Below, piece after piece: positions 1 to 8,477 of a stretch of DNA of 43,111 bases. The stretch is from Bacteroidales bacterium (GTDB lineage: Bacteria > Bacteroidota > Bacteroidia > Bacteroidales > UBA4181). Made by a program: the position numbers and the translations under genes. The notes beneath the pieces were generated by a model that worked only from the letters and a program-made list of their open reading frames with translations, was not told the origin of the DNA and did not search any database. Every line of letters starts with the position of its first letter. Position 1 is the stretch's first letter. The stretch spans positions 1-43,111 of the forward strand of contig JAISOY010000165.1 in assembly GCA_031275285.1 (NCBI GenBank), read 5' to 3'.

Positions 1-1
1 A

Positions 2-418
2 GAAAAAATAGAAAAAAGGAGGGCCAAGGAAGAACAGAAGCGTATGGCTGCTACCCGAAAACAGGCGGATAAAAATAACGAAGAACGGGGGGCTACCTAT
101 TTTAAAGGTAAAGAACGTAAAGTGGCAAAACCCAAGCCTTCAGACTATCAACATGGCGGTGGTGGAACGTATAAAGAAGGAAAATCAAAAAGCAGGGTAA
201 GTGCGTCTGATACCCAACATGGCGGTGGTGGTTCTTATCAAACCGGCAAATCGAACAGCAGGGTTAAGTCATCGAGTATTCAACAGGGTGGCGGTGGAAA
301 TTTATCCGGCGGAAGTTCAAAAAAAGTAAAAGCATCTTCTGATGTAGGACCCACCAAAGGAACTTCCCCACGAAAAAATCCATTTTCGAAAAAGAAAAAG
401 CCTAAGGCAGGCGATTGA
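2..418 (+). CDS. Basic repeat-containing protein, 3' part (5' end outside window)
   Basis: The frame is open to the left edge of the window, so this is the C-terminal part of a longer protein. An ATG at 44 is possible as a start, but the residues before it (EKIEKRRAKEEQKR) are charged, look coding and continue the same composition. The visible part opens with a Lys/Glu/Arg-rich helical stretch, then carries four tandem 22-residue units, three with the core Q(H/Q)GGGG, and ends in a very basic tail (NPFSKKKKPKAGD). No signal peptide or catalytic motif is visible. Such tails are common on nucleic-acid-binding proteins, so an RNA- or DNA-binding role is a guess from composition only. It ends 28 bp before the MmcQ/YjbR gene on the same strand, which suggests joint transcription. 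I do not recognise the family. Confidence 0.6.
   Translation, partial: EKIEKRRAKEEQKRMAATRKQADKNNEERGATYFKGKERKVAKPKPSDYQHGGGGTYKEGKSKSRVSASDTQHGGGGSYQTGKSNSRVKSSSIQQGGGGNLSGGSSKKVKASSDVGPTKGTSPRKNPFSKKKKPKAGD
83..346 (+). repeat. Four tandem 66-bp units encoding a 22-aa Gly-rich repeat
   Basis: Units begin at 83, 149, 215 and 281 with exact 66-bp spacing. The last three start with CAACATGGCGGTGGTGG or a close variant (281: CAACAGGGTGGCGGTGG). At protein level the pattern is Q-H/Q-GGGG-x-x-x-x-G-K/S-S-x-x-R/K-V followed by a Ser-rich spacer. The first unit (83-148) is diverged and has RGATYFKGKERKV in place of the GGGG core. Confidence 0.8.
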
Positions 419-446
419 TTAGATAAATTTTGGAAAAGTACGGAAT

Positions 447-791
447 ATGAATATCGAACAATATCGGGAATACTGTATTTCAAAAAAAGGGGTTACCGAA
501 GATGCTCCCTTTGATGATACTTCTTTGGTTTTCAGGATAGGAGGAAAAATTTTTGTTCTGCTGGATCTTGAGGAAATGAGGATCAACCTCAAATGTGATC
601 CTGAAAAAGCCATTCGTATACGGGAAGAATATCCGGTAGTGCAAACAGGATACCACATGAATAAAAAACACTGGAATACAGTACCTTTAAATCTGATTTC
701 CGAGGACCTTTTGAAAGAATGGACAGATCATTCTTATGATCTGGTGTTTGAAAAACTGCCGCAAACGATAAAGATGGAATTATCGAAATAA
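447..791 (+). CDS. MmcQ/YjbR family protein
   Basis: This 114-residue protein is full length for the MmcQ/YjbR family of small double-wing DNA-binding-like proteins. Recognisable family features are the early PFDDTSLVFRIGGKIF block (about residues 21-36), the NLKCDPEKA segment (about 47-55) and the YHMNKKHWNTV block (about 69-79). E. coli YjbR has a CyaY-like fold, but the cellular role of the family is not established. There is no signal peptide, so it is probably cytoplasmic. It starts at ATG 447, 28 bp after the preceding gene and 88 bp before metK, with a possible promoter in the latter gap. The family assignment is firm; the function is not known. Confidence 0.85.
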   Translation: MNIEQYREYCISKKGVTEDAPFDDTSLVFRIGGKIFVLLDLEEMRINLKCDPEKAIRIREEYPVVQTGYHMNKKHWNTVPLNLISEDLLKEWTDHSYDLVFEKLPQTIKMELSK

Positions 792-827
792 GTTCTTTAT
801 ATCATCGTGTTTTTTGATATATTGTAT

Positions 828-835
828 TATTTTTG
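828..835 (+). promoter_or_regulatory. Possible -7 box (TATTTTTG) for metK
   Basis: TATTTTTG matches the Bacteroidota -7 consensus TAnnTTTG and lies 44 bp before the metK ATG. The only nearby TTTG (813-816) is 11 nt away, which is too close for a normal -33 box, so the assignment rests on the -7 box alone. Confidence 0.35.
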
Positions 836-879
836 TCCGAATCATAACAACATAACACTTAATAATTCTAAAACTAAAA

Positions 880-2127
880 ATGTCATATTTATTTACCTCA
901 GAGTTTGTTTCCGAAGGGCATCCGGATAAAGTAGCCGATCAGATATCAGATGCATTGTTGGACGAGTTTTTACGAAAAGATCCTGAATCCAAGGTAGCCT
1001 GCGAAACATTGGTTACTACTGGACTAGCTGTACTAAGCGGCGAAGTGAAAACAGTCGGATATATAGATGTACAGCAAGTAGCACGCGGTGTTATTGGTGA
1101 TATTGGCTATACCAAAGGGGAATATATGTTCGAGAGCACGTCCTGTGGTGTACTTTCAGCTATACATGAACAATCTCCGGATATTAACCAGGGAGTGGAA
1201 CGCTCCAAGGAAGAGGATCAAGGTGCCGGTGACCAGGGGATGATGTTTGGTTATGCCTGTCGTGAGACAGACGAATATATGCCATTGGCATTGGTGGTTG
1301 CTCGTCGTTTGTTAACAGCCCTGACAGAGATCAGAAGAGAGGGTAAGCAGATGAATTATTTGCGTCCTGATTCAAAATCACAGGTAACGGTAGAGTATGA
1401 TGATAACGGTAAACCATTGCGTATTCATACAATTGTAGTTTCCACACAACATGATGATTTTGATGAAGAGCAGAGAATGTTGGCTGCTATCCGGAATGAT
1501 GTACAAACGATTTTGATTCCCCGGGTTATTTCTGAGTTACCCGAAAGGATACGGCCATTGTTTGATGATCATTATATATTGCATGTTAATCCTACAGGAA
1601 AATTTGTGATAGGGGGGCCACATGGTGATACAGGTCTTACCGGCCGTAAAATTATTGTTGATACCTATGGCGGAAAAGGAGCACATGGAGGCGGTGCTTT
1701 TTCCGGGAAGGATTCCTCAAAAGTAGACCGTTCGGCTGCATATGCAACCCGTCATATTGCAAAAAATATTGTCGCTGCAGGTATCGCCGATGAGGTTTTG
1801 GTACAGGTAGCTTATGCTATTGGGGTCGCTCAGCCGGTCGGATTATATATCAATACTTATGGAACTTCACATGTTCATCTTTCTGACGGGGAAATTGCAA
1901 AAAAAATAGAGAAAATATTTGATATGAGACCCTATTCTATTGTGAAACGCTTCGGGCTGAAAAATCCGATATTCCGTGATACAGTAAAATATGGACATTT
2001 TGGGAACGAACCATATAAAAAGACTGTAATGGTGGATTATGATGGGTTGAAATCGAAAGAGGTGGAATTTTTTGCATGGGAAAAGTTGGATTATGTAGAT
2101 ACTATCAAGAAAGAGTTTAAATTATAA
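880..2127 (+). CDS. metK: S-adenosylmethionine synthetase
   Basis: Methionine adenosyltransferase makes S-adenosylmethionine from methionine and ATP in the cytoplasm, releasing phosphate and pyrophosphate. The 415-residue protein carries the family signatures: EGHPDK at residues 12-17, the ATP-binding [12 protein letters not shown] hexapeptide region starting at 115, and the glycine-rich GGGAFSGKD phosphate-binding loop at 270-278. It is about 30 residues longer than the E. coli enzyme, with extra sequence before [11 protein letters not shown] and at the C terminus. The ATG at 880 starts exactly at the conserved N terminus ([17 protein letters not shown]). It is followed after 28 bp by the M20 peptidase gene, probably on the same transcript. 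No SAM riboswitch core was recognised in the 88-bp leader. Confidence 0.97.
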   Translation: MSYLFTSEFVSEGHPDKVADQISDALLDEFLRKDPESKVACETLVTTGLAVLSGEVKTVGYIDVQQVARGVIGDIGYTKGEYMFESTSCGVLSAIHEQSPDINQGVERSKEEDQGAGDQGMMFGYACRETDEYMPLALVVARRLLTALTEIRREGKQMNYLRPDSKSQVTVEYDDNGKPLRIHTIVVSTQHDDFDEEQRMLAAIRNDVQTILIPRVISELPERIRPLFDDHYILHVNPTGKFVIGGPHGDTGLTGRKIIVDTYGGKGAHGGGAFSGKDSSKVDRSAAYATRHIAKNIVAAGIADEVLVQVAYAIGVAQPVGLYINTYGTSHVHLSDGEIAKKIEKIFDMRPYSIVKRFGLKNPIFRDTVKYGHFGNEPYKKTVMVDYDGLKSKEVEFFAWEKLDYVDTIKKEFKL

Positions 2128-2155
2128 GAAGGTAGAATCAATAATAAAATATATC

Positions 2156-3523
2156 ATGACCATAAAATCTTATATAGAAGAAAACAAGCAACGAATGATC
2201 GATGAGTTGTTTGATGTATTACGTATTCCTTCTGTTAGCGCACAACCCGAGCATGCTCCGGATATGCAAAAGATGGCGGAGCACATTAGAAAAGTGCTTC
2301 TGAAAGTAGGTTGTGATAAAGCAGAAGTAATGTCTACCAGCTCAAATCCTGTGGTGGTAGCTGAAAAAATAATTGATAAGAATAAGCCTACTGTTTTGGT
2401 GTATGGTCATTATGATGTTCAACCCGTTGAACCTTTGGATCTATGGAAATCACCTCCCTTTGAACCGGAAATTCGCGATGGAAAAATATATGCCCGTGGG
2501 GCAGATGACGATAAAGGGCAGTTCATGATGCATGTAAATGCATTTGAATACCTAGTGAATAGCCAGTCATTAGCTTGTAATGTGAAGTTCCTTATAGAAG
2601 GAGGAGAAGAGATCGGCTCTCCGGGGTTAAAGGAATTTTGTTCCCAGCATAAGGAATTACTGAAAAGTGATGTAATCCTGATTTCCGACACCAGTATGAT
2701 TAATGAAGAAATGCCTTCTATTACTGCAGGATTGAGGGGATTATGTTATTTTGAAGTAGAAGTGACAGGTGCCAATCGTGATTTACATTCAGGACTTTAC
2801 GGTGGGGCCGTAGCCAATCCGATCATTACGTTATCAAAAATGATTGCCCGGTTGATTGATGAAAAAGGTCATATAACCATTCCGGGATTCTATGATGCTG
2901 TAGATGTGATCTCTCCGGAAGAGAGGGCTGCTATGGCAAAAGCACCTTTCGACATCGAACAATACAAGAAAAGCATAGGTGTCCAGGAACTTGTCGGAGA
3001 AGACGGATATACCACGCTCGAGCGTACCGGAATTCGTCCAAGCCTTGATGTATGTGGTATTTGGGGTGGATACACAGGGGAAGGAAGTAAAACCGTATTG
3101 CCTTCAAAAGCTTATGCCAAAATATCCATGCGTTTGGTTCCTCATCAGCGGTCTAAAGAGATCAATCAGTTATTTGAAAAATATTTTATGTCTATTGTTC
3201 CGGAAGGTGTTACAGTAAAGGTAACTCCTTTGCATGGTGGTGAGGCGTATGTCTCTCCTGTAACGAGCGATGCCTACCAGGCTGCATCCAAAGCAATGAT
3301 AGATGTATATGGCATTGAACCGGTTCCTTACCGTAGTGGTGGCAGTATACCTATTGTTTCTGATTTTGAGGAAACTTTGGGCGTAAAATCTATATTGATG
3401 GGATTTGGTCTTGAAACAGATGCCATCCATTCACCCAACGAGAATTATCCGCTTACTCAATTTTTCAGGGGAATAGAAAGCATTACCCATTTTTTTAAGT
3501 ATTTTTCGGAAATGAAAAAATAG
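2156..3523 (+). CDS. M20 family dipeptidase (metallopeptidase)
   Basis: This is a dinuclear zinc peptidase of the M20 family, closest in layout to the CNDP/carnosinase-like dipeptidases (455 residues, usual length). Expected metal ligands and catalytic residues are all visible: H85 and D87 in GHYDVQP, D118 in ARGADDDKGQ, the E151-E152 pair in EGGEEIGSP, D178 in ISDTS, and H425 in DAIHSPNE. A lid/dimerisation domain fits between about residues 200 and 370. No signal peptide is present, so it acts in the cytoplasm on small peptides. It lies 28 bp after metK and is followed by a strong terminator, so metK and this gene probably form the end of an operon. The exact substrate cannot be read from the sequence. 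Confidence 0.93.
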   Translation: MTIKSYIEENKQRMIDELFDVLRIPSVSAQPEHAPDMQKMAEHIRKVLLKVGCDKAEVMSTSSNPVVVAEKIIDKNKPTVLVYGHYDVQPVEPLDLWKSPPFEPEIRDGKIYARGADDDKGQFMMHVNAFEYLVNSQSLACNVKFLIEGGEEIGSPGLKEFCSQHKELLKSDVILISDTSMINEEMPSITAGLRGLCYFEVEVTGANRDLHSGLYGGAVANPIITLSKMIARLIDEKGHITIPGFYDAVDVISPEERAAMAKAPFDIEQYKKSIGVQELVGEDGYTTLERTGIRPSLDVCGIWGGYTGEGSKTVLPSKAYAKISMRLVPHQRSKEINQLFEKYFMSIVPEGVTVKVTPLHGGEAYVSPVTSDAYQAASKAMIDVYGIEPVPYRSGGSIPIVSDFEETLGVKSILMGFGLETDAIHSPNENYPLTQFFRGIESITHFFKYFSEMKK

Positions 3524-3549
3524 TATAAAATAAAGGCAGTTTTGTCATA

Positions 3550-3582
3550 AGTGGTCGGAAGGAATTCCGATCACTTTTTTTT
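3550..3582 (+). terminator. Rho-independent terminator after the M20 peptidase gene
   Basis: An 11-bp stem (AGTGGTCGGAA, 3550-3560, against TTCCGATCACT, 3565-3575, with one G-T wobble) closes a GGAA tetraloop and runs into eight T residues (3575-3582). Confidence 0.9.
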
Positions 3583-3845
3583 ATTCTCTACGTTTTGAAG
3601 CATATTCTTCAAATCAAACAGAAAAAAGAAGATATATATTATATACAGGGTATGGAATAACAGAACATTGCTTAGGGGTTTTAATACTTATCATCCTGAT
3701 TTTCATTTAAGAAATGGAAATCAAGGTTTTCCTCTATACCCGTGAAAATGCTCTTTAATTAGATATTCGTACAGTTGTTTCAAAGTAATTTCATATTTTT
3801 GAGTGTGATTGTTTGTCCATTTAATGGATGGTTTATCAATTAAGT

Positions 3846-3934
3846 AATATAAAATAATTAATGTTATACTTTCTGAACGTAATCTACTCGATCAATGCGA
3901 TTTAAGGAGACAATAAATAGCACTGAGTACTTAA
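3846..3934 (+). repeat. Copy C of a dispersed ~90-bp leader repeat, upstream of the DapB-like gene
   Basis: This sequence is a close relative of two sequences on the minus strand near the TonB receptor start (35871-35960 and 36066-36153). Over the 57-bp core at 3878-3934 I count 50 identical bases against the 35871-35960 copy. The core includes ATCAATGCGATTTAAG and AAATAGCACTG. The ATG at 3895 opens a 29-codon frame ending at TAG 3982-3984 (MRFKETINSTEYLNYDSNIK...), 38 bp before the next gene. Its first residues match the N terminus of the TonB receptor (MRFKKTTNSTGCL). It may be a leader peptide, the broken 5' end of another receptor gene, or a non-coding repeat. The rest of the gap 3583-4022 is AT-rich with nothing else recognised. 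Confidence 0.75.
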
Positions 3935-4022
3935 ATTACGACTCAAATATCAAATGGACCATCTTTTTTTATGAATATTTATAGTATACAACAGGTTAAT
4001 AAACAAATGTAAAGAGAAATAT

Positions 4023-5063
4023 ATGAAAAAATACAAAGTAATTATTTGGGGGTTAGGTAGCGTAGGGCGATATGCGTTAAAAATGATAAATTCCCGGAAA
4101 AGCCTAGAACTCGTTGGTGCAATAGATTCAGATCCTAATAAGGTGGGAAAGGATGCAGGTGAAATATTCGGTTTTCCAAAGAACGATGTTATTGTCAGCA
4201 ATAACTCAGATGAAGTCCTTAAGACCGATGCCGATATGGTACTTTACTATACACCGCAAATCTATGATGTAGGTAATATCTCTCCAACAGGCGTTACTGC
4301 AAATGCTAAAGATATATGCAAAGCTTTATCTTCAGGAAAAAATGTATCTACCACTTTGCCCATATATTATTCAGAAAAAACAGCACCGGATTTTTATGAG
4401 ATGATCAATCAATGTGCCCTGGAGAATAATGTTACTTATGTACAACAAGGTATTTTCCCCGGACTGTTTACGCCGTATTTAACCGTAGTATTTGGAGCGA
4501 TGTCGGGCAGGATAGACTCCATCCTTGTAAATAGCGGACAGGATGATTCAAATAATACAGCACCCTGGGTACAGGTTTTCGGTTATGGCAAAGATCCCAA
4601 AACGTTTAATACAGATGCGCTTAAAGCAAATGTTGCAACTTACTACGGATCTACTGTCATTGAGGTTGCAGATCGCTGTGGCCTTGAATGGGATGATTAT
4701 GTTGTAGAACACGAAATTATTACTGCTGAGGTTGAGATGAACCCGCCTTGCAATAAGGTTTTGCCCGGCACCATTTCAGCTCATCTTTTTAAAATGAGCT
4801 GTTTGAAAGATGGTAAAGCAGTTAGCGCGTTCCATTTTGTACACAAAGTTTGCCATGATATCCAGCCCTATCCACCCCGTGATACCTTTATAGAAATAAA
4901 TGGTGAACCTAATCTAAGGGTTACCATCGAGGGTATGTTATACAAGGTAGAGCCTTTCTCCACAAGTGCAGCACCAAGCGTAAACCTTATACCTCAAATC
5001 GTCGCGGCAGCCCCCGGGTTTAAAAACGCTTTGGAGATTCCTTTGGTCAGCCTGCCAAAATAA
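4023..5063 (+). CDS. DapB-like NAD(P)-dependent oxidoreductase
   Basis: The 346-residue protein begins with a Rossmann dinucleotide-binding motif (VIIWGLGSVGR, glycines at residues 10-15) followed by an acidic strand end (AIDSDPNKVGKDAGE), as in the N-terminal domain of dihydrodipicolinate reductase. Its length and C-terminal half resemble the longer DapB-related group that includes 2,4-diaminopentanoate dehydrogenase and uncharacterised actinobacterial and bacteroidal homologues, rather than true DapB (about 240-270 residues). No signal peptide is present. The substrate is unknown; reduction or oxidative deamination of an amino-acid-like compound is an inference from the family. It stands alone: about 500 bp of non-coding DNA upstream contains a terminator and a dispersed repeat, and a palindromic element follows downstream. 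Confidence 0.7.
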   Translation: MKKYKVIIWGLGSVGRYALKMINSRKSLELVGAIDSDPNKVGKDAGEIFGFPKNDVIVSNNSDEVLKTDADMVLYYTPQIYDVGNISPTGVTANAKDICKALSSGKNVSTTLPIYYSEKTAPDFYEMINQCALENNVTYVQQGIFPGLFTPYLTVVFGAMSGRIDSILVNSGQDDSNNTAPWVQVFGYGKDPKTFNTDALKANVATYYGSTVIEVADRCGLEWDDYVVEHEIITAEVEMNPPCNKVLPGTISAHLFKMSCLKDGKAVSAFHFVHKVCHDIQPYPPRDTFIEINGEPNLRVTIEGMLYKVEPFSTSAAPSVNLIPQIVAAAPGFKNALEIPLVSLPK

Positions 5064-5104
5064 TATTTTTATATAAATACATCCTTCTAAAGGAATTAAG
5101 GAAT

Positions 5105-5241
5105 AAAGGATTTGTCCAAAAAGTTCATATTCAAGCGGAATTGCAAATTCCGCTTAACACTACCAGGCTGTAACACAAGTCATAACGTTCGGATGAATCT
5201 GTAATTCATCCGTGATTTGTGACTTTTTGGACAGGCCCTTT
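5105..5241. repeat. MITE-like palindromic element with terminal inverted repeats
   Basis: Imperfect 20-bp terminal inverted repeats (5105-5124 and 5222-5241; 17 of 20 positions match) share the exact 12-mer TGTCCAAAAAGT. Inside are two clean hairpins: AAGCGGAATT (5133-5142) with AATTCCGCTT (5146-5155), and CGGATGAAT (5190-5198) with ATTCATCCG (5204-5212). No coding sequence fits. It fills the gap between the convergent DapB-like and beta-helix genes and may also stop transcription from both. The ends resemble transposon ends, so a non-autonomous mobile element is plausible; no target-site duplication was established. Confidence 0.6.
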
Positions 5242-5248
5242 GTCGCTT

Positions 5249-7366
5249 TTATTTTGTATTATTTTCCAGTTGTCTTACAATTTCATCAAATTGCTGTGAT
5301 TGTTCCGGAGATATTCGGGCTTTGGATTTCCAGTTTTCATTGCCATATACACCCGCCTTTGTGGCATCAAAAGGTTTGAACTTTATTTTCCGTGCAATAG
5401 TTTGCTTTCGAAAACGAAAGTCAAAATTATCAGGATCCATAAATAACGGATCAGCGATCACAGAATGTTTGTCCCTGCCTAAATTTTTCCACTGGGAGAA
5501 GGACATTCCATGAAATTCAGGGGTGGTTGTCCGGGTATCCCAGTAGCAGTTATGATCAATGTTGACATTTGCTTTAGGCCATCGGTCATTTCCCATGCTC
5601 ATATACAATAACCCCTGATCGTAATAAACGATATTGTTGGTAAATGAAAGGGACAGATGTTCTTCCACTCTGGTCAGTTGCATTTGGGAACGGTAATTGA
5701 ATGCGAAAATATTGTTCCTGATTACATTTTCTTTGCCGTAATGTTGATGAAAACCGGCATTTTTACAGGCATATACCAGGTTGTTTTCCATGGTGACCTG
5801 ATATGAGCCTTCATCGGTATACAGTCCCCACCCGCCATAATTATAAGAATAGATGTGGTGAATTACGTTATGACTGACAGTAGTGCCTTCAGATGCTCCT
5901 AATGTATATACGCCGCCCATATCGCTAAGCTCTCCCCACCCGAGATGATGGATATGGTTGTATTCAATTTTATTTCGTTTTGAAGGGCTTGGAGCATAAC
6001 CCCATACCCATCCTACGGAAATACCGGTATAACGGAAATCGGCAATCTCATTATGAGTAATGTTATTGTCGCTTCCGTGAAAGATGATAACACCTACTGC
6101 ACAGGGAAAAACATAACCGCCATGATGGATGATGCTATTGTTTACGGTAATATGCCGGGTTAAGATAGATGTGTCCGGGATATGCGTGGTACCTATTTTT
6201 ACACCTCCTCCGCCAAGATCATATAAATGGCAATGTTCCACACTTGAATTTGAACAATTATTACGAAACCATATGGCATGCAGGCCGGTCTGAGCTATAT
6301 CACAATTCAGGAATTCAATATCTGATGCATGGTCGATCATTACTGTTGCCTCAATGGGAGCAGCAGCCTGTGCAGGTTCGTTACCATTGACGGGTGTATG
6401 GTATCCGGAGTTTTCAAAACAAAGATTTTCAAAACGGATATGTTCCACCGGATGTTCTTTGTTACCCTGTATTTTGAGAAAATGTTCCGTGACCGGATAA
6501 ATACATTTTATGTTTTCAGGTGTCTCCCCGGGCATAGGAATATAGTATAAATATCCATCATGCTGTAAAAACCATTCTCCCGGAGCATCCAGTGCTTTTT
6601 CATAGTTTTCAACTATAAACCGGCTAAGATGGTTGATCTTATTCCAGGGTTTCATCCCTTGTCCGACCATAAACAATGAAGAATCTTTTATATTGAAATG
6701 TTCAATGCGCTTCCTCGAATTATCCCAATTATGATAGAAAACTATTAGGGCATCATCCAGATCTTTTTCTGAAAGATCATTCAGGATATTTAAATTGTCG
6801 TCGTGAAGTATTACTTTTTGTGAAGCATAAACAGGCGCACGTTGTCCCGAAGTATCCAGAACTGTCTCATCTACTCTTTTAACCTTGTAGAATTCTCCAC
6901 GATTAGGAGTTTGCGCACGAAACCGGCGTTGGCCGTTTATGTATAATTGTTCAAAATAAAATCCATACATAGCAGTTTCCGGTATAAAAACACGCCATAG
7001 ATCAGGATGTACCACTTCAAACTTTCCGGTTTCTCTTCCCCCACAAATAACAGGACGAGGATTGGCCCGTGAGGTAAAGACTACCGGAGCCTTAGCTGTT
7101 CCTCCATCCTGACCGGAGAGAACAAAAGGTTGATTCAAATAATAGGTACCCTCTAAGAATTCTATAAAAATAGTGTCCGTAAAAGTGTCCTTTAGCCGTA
7201 AATCCCTGATTTTATTTTTTGCTCCATCTAAAGAAGCCAGTGGCTGTCCTTTGCTTCCTGATTGGTTATCATCTCCATCAGGAGATACGAATAATCTGAT
7301 ACCCCTGGCAGAAATGTTTTGCCACATCAATACGGTTAATAGAATGCAGTACAATTTTTTGTTCAT
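5249..7366 (-). CDS. Secreted right-handed parallel beta-helix protein
   Basis: The 705-residue protein has an N-terminal signal peptide (about residues 1-20, [20 protein letters not shown]). It then shows the typical opening of pectin-lyase-fold proteins ([26 protein letters not shown], in pieces at residues 25-50), followed by [17 protein letters not shown] (about 141-157) and many short N-rich strands with H-N repeats (about 330-620), such as [11 protein letters not shown] and [17 protein letters not shown]. These features match secreted or periplasmic beta-helix enzymes acting on polysaccharides. The N-terminal pattern reminds me of GH141-type proteins, but I cannot confirm a CAZy family without a search. 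There is no SusC/D pair or sugar regulator beside it. It lies 84 bp downstream of the zinc transporter gene on the same strand. Confidence 0.8.
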   Translation of the reverse strand: MNKKLYCILLTVLMWQNISARGIRLFVSPDGDDNQSGSKGQPLASLDGAKNKIRDLRLKDTFTDTIFIEFLEGTYYLNQPFVLSGQDGGTAKAPVVFTSRANPRPVICGGRETGKFEVVHPDLWRVFIPETAMYGFYFEQLYINGQRRFRAQTPNRGEFYKVKRVDETVLDTSGQRAPVYASQKVILHDDNLNILNDLSEKDLDDALIVFYHNWDNSRKRIEHFNIKDSSLFMVGQGMKPWNKINHLSRFIVENYEKALDAPGEWFLQHDGYLYYIPMPGETPENIKCIYPVTEHFLKIQGNKEHPVEHIRFENLCFENSGYHTPVNGNEPAQAAAPIEATVMIDHASDIEFLNCDIAQTGLHAIWFRNNCSNSSVEHCHLYDLGGGGVKIGTTHIPDTSILTRHITVNNSIIHHGGYVFPCAVGVIIFHGSDNNITHNEIADFRYTGISVGWVWGYAPSPSKRNKIEYNHIHHLGWGELSDMGGVYTLGASEGTTVSHNVIHHIYSYNYGGWGLYTDEGSYQVTMENNLVYACKNAGFHQHYGKENVIRNNIFAFNYRSQMQLTRVEEHLSLSFTNNIVYYDQGLLYMSMGNDRWPKANVNIDHNCYWDTRTTTPEFHGMSFSQWKNLGRDKHSVIADPLFMDPDNFDFRFRKQTIARKIKFKPFDATKAGVYGNENWKSKARISPEQSQQFDEIVRQLENNTK

Positions 7367-7450
7367 GTGAATAAAGTTATTTTTGAAGTTTAAAGTTCCG
7401 GATTCAAGGTTGCTATAGCAGGAAGTATAAATGATGAATCTTGAATTTTA

Positions 7451-8260
7451 TTACAGGAAAAGAAATAAGCTGAAAGCCATGATCACCATTCCGGAAACCA
7501 ACCCTAAAATGGAGATATGGTGTTCTCCGTATTTTTCAGCAGTTGGCAAAAGTTCATCCAATGAAATATATACCATAATTCCTGATACTGCAGAAAGTAC
7601 TAGCCCATTGATTACAGGAGACCAGAACGGCATAAGGAAAAAGAAAGCAATTAAAGCACCCACCGGTTCAGCTAATCCTGACATGAAAGAAAGCCAGAAA
7701 GCCCTTTTTTTGCTTCCGGTAGCATGATATATGGGTACAGATACGGCAATTCCTTCCGGAATATTATGGATGGCTATGGCAATCGTAATAGGGATAGCAA
7801 TTTCCAGGCTTCCCAATGCAGAAGTGAAGGTAGCAATCCCTTCCGGGAAATTATGAATAGCAATAGAAAACGCGACAACAATTCCAGTCCTATGCAGGGA
7901 TTTATTTTTTATTTTTCCTTTATTTCGCATGTCTTCGATGCTCTGCAATTCATGTGGATTTTCATCTACAGGGATCAGGAAATCGATCAGGGCGATCAAT
8001 CCGATTCCTGCAAAAAAAGAAAGTATCAGATATAGGGTACCCATTTTTTCACCCACATGTAAGATCAGTTCTTCTTTTGCTGTAGGCATCATTTCCATAA
8101 ATGAGACGTAGAGCATGACACCTGCAGAAAATCCCAATGAGGCACATAGAAAACGGGTATTTGTGCGTTTGGCCAGTAAGGCAATTAAACTGCCGATGCC
8201 CGTTGAAAGTCCTGCGATTAAAGTCAGTGCGAACGCTATGATGACGGCTTGCTGGTCCAT
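7451..8260 (-). CDS. zupT: ZIP family zinc transporter, ZupT type
   Basis: This is an inner-membrane divalent-metal importer of 269 residues with eight predicted hydrophobic segments. Both metal-site motifs of the ZIP family are intact: HNFPEG at residues 136-141 (TM4) and HNIPEG at 165-170 (TM5), with a further conserved acidic residue at E198 (LAEPVGA). The loop between TM3 and TM4 is short and charged (about 98-124) and holds one His and several Asp/Glu residues. It starts at ATG 8260 and has a promoter-like sequence just upstream, reading away from the divergent XRE-cupin gene. The zinc preference is inferred from ZupT; related proteins also move iron or manganese. Confidence 0.9.
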   Translation of the reverse strand: MDQQAVIIAFALTLIAGLSTGIGSLIALLAKRTNTRFLCASLGFSAGVMLYVSFMEMMPTAKEELILHVGEKMGTLYLILSFFAGIGLIALIDFLIPVDENPHELQSIEDMRNKGKIKNKSLHRTGIVVAFSIAIHNFPEGIATFTSALGSLEIAIPITIAIAIHNIPEGIAVSVPIYHATGSKKRAFWLSFMSGLAEPVGALIAFFFLMPFWSPVINGLVLSAVSGIMVYISLDELLPTAEKYGEHHISILGLVSGMVIMAFSLFLFL

Positions 8261-8280
8261 ATTATTCTGTATTGGTTTTA

Positions 8281-8311
8281 CAAAGTTCGTAAGTTATTCC
8301 GATTAATCAAA
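8281..8311 (-). promoter_or_regulatory. Candidate promoter of the ZupT-type gene
   Basis: On the minus strand TTTG (8308-8311) is followed after 19 nt by GAACTTTG (8281-8288), one base from TAnnTTTG. The spacing is right for the Bacteroidota primary sigma factor. The start codon is 20 bp downstream, leaving a short leader. Confidence 0.45.
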
Positions 8312-8390
8312 CTTAAAAAGAAAGTATTTTTCAGTAATGCAGGGTCTGTTTAGTAAACCTGTACTTATCAAATTAAAATCCACTTATGTT

Positions 8391-8421
8391 TTTGTGATAA
8401 ATAAACTTTCCTTTATTTTTG
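8391..8421 (+). promoter_or_regulatory. Bacteroidota-type promoter of the XRE-cupin/acyl-CoA synthetase operon
   Basis: TTTG at 8391-8394 and TATTTTTG at 8414-8421 are separated by 19 nt, an exact match to TTTG-N19-TAnnTTTG. The ATG of the XRE-cupin gene lies 56 bp beyond the -7 box. A small palindrome, GTTTAGTAAAC (8349-8359), lies about 32 bp upstream of the -33 box and could be an operator, but this is speculative. Confidence 0.75.
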
Positions 8422-8477
8422 TATCGTTTCGAATATAGAACAATGTAATCAAGAAGAAATAACGTATTTTAAATATT

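Noticed and set aside
791..879. Possible SAM riboswitch in the metK leader
   Set aside because: The 88-bp leader holds none of the SAM-II core elements and no stable pairing; only a -7-like box is seen.
8349..8359. GTTTAGTAAAC palindrome as a defined operator
   Set aside because: The arms are only five bases and AT-rich; it is mentioned as a possibility but is not strong enough for a feature of its own.
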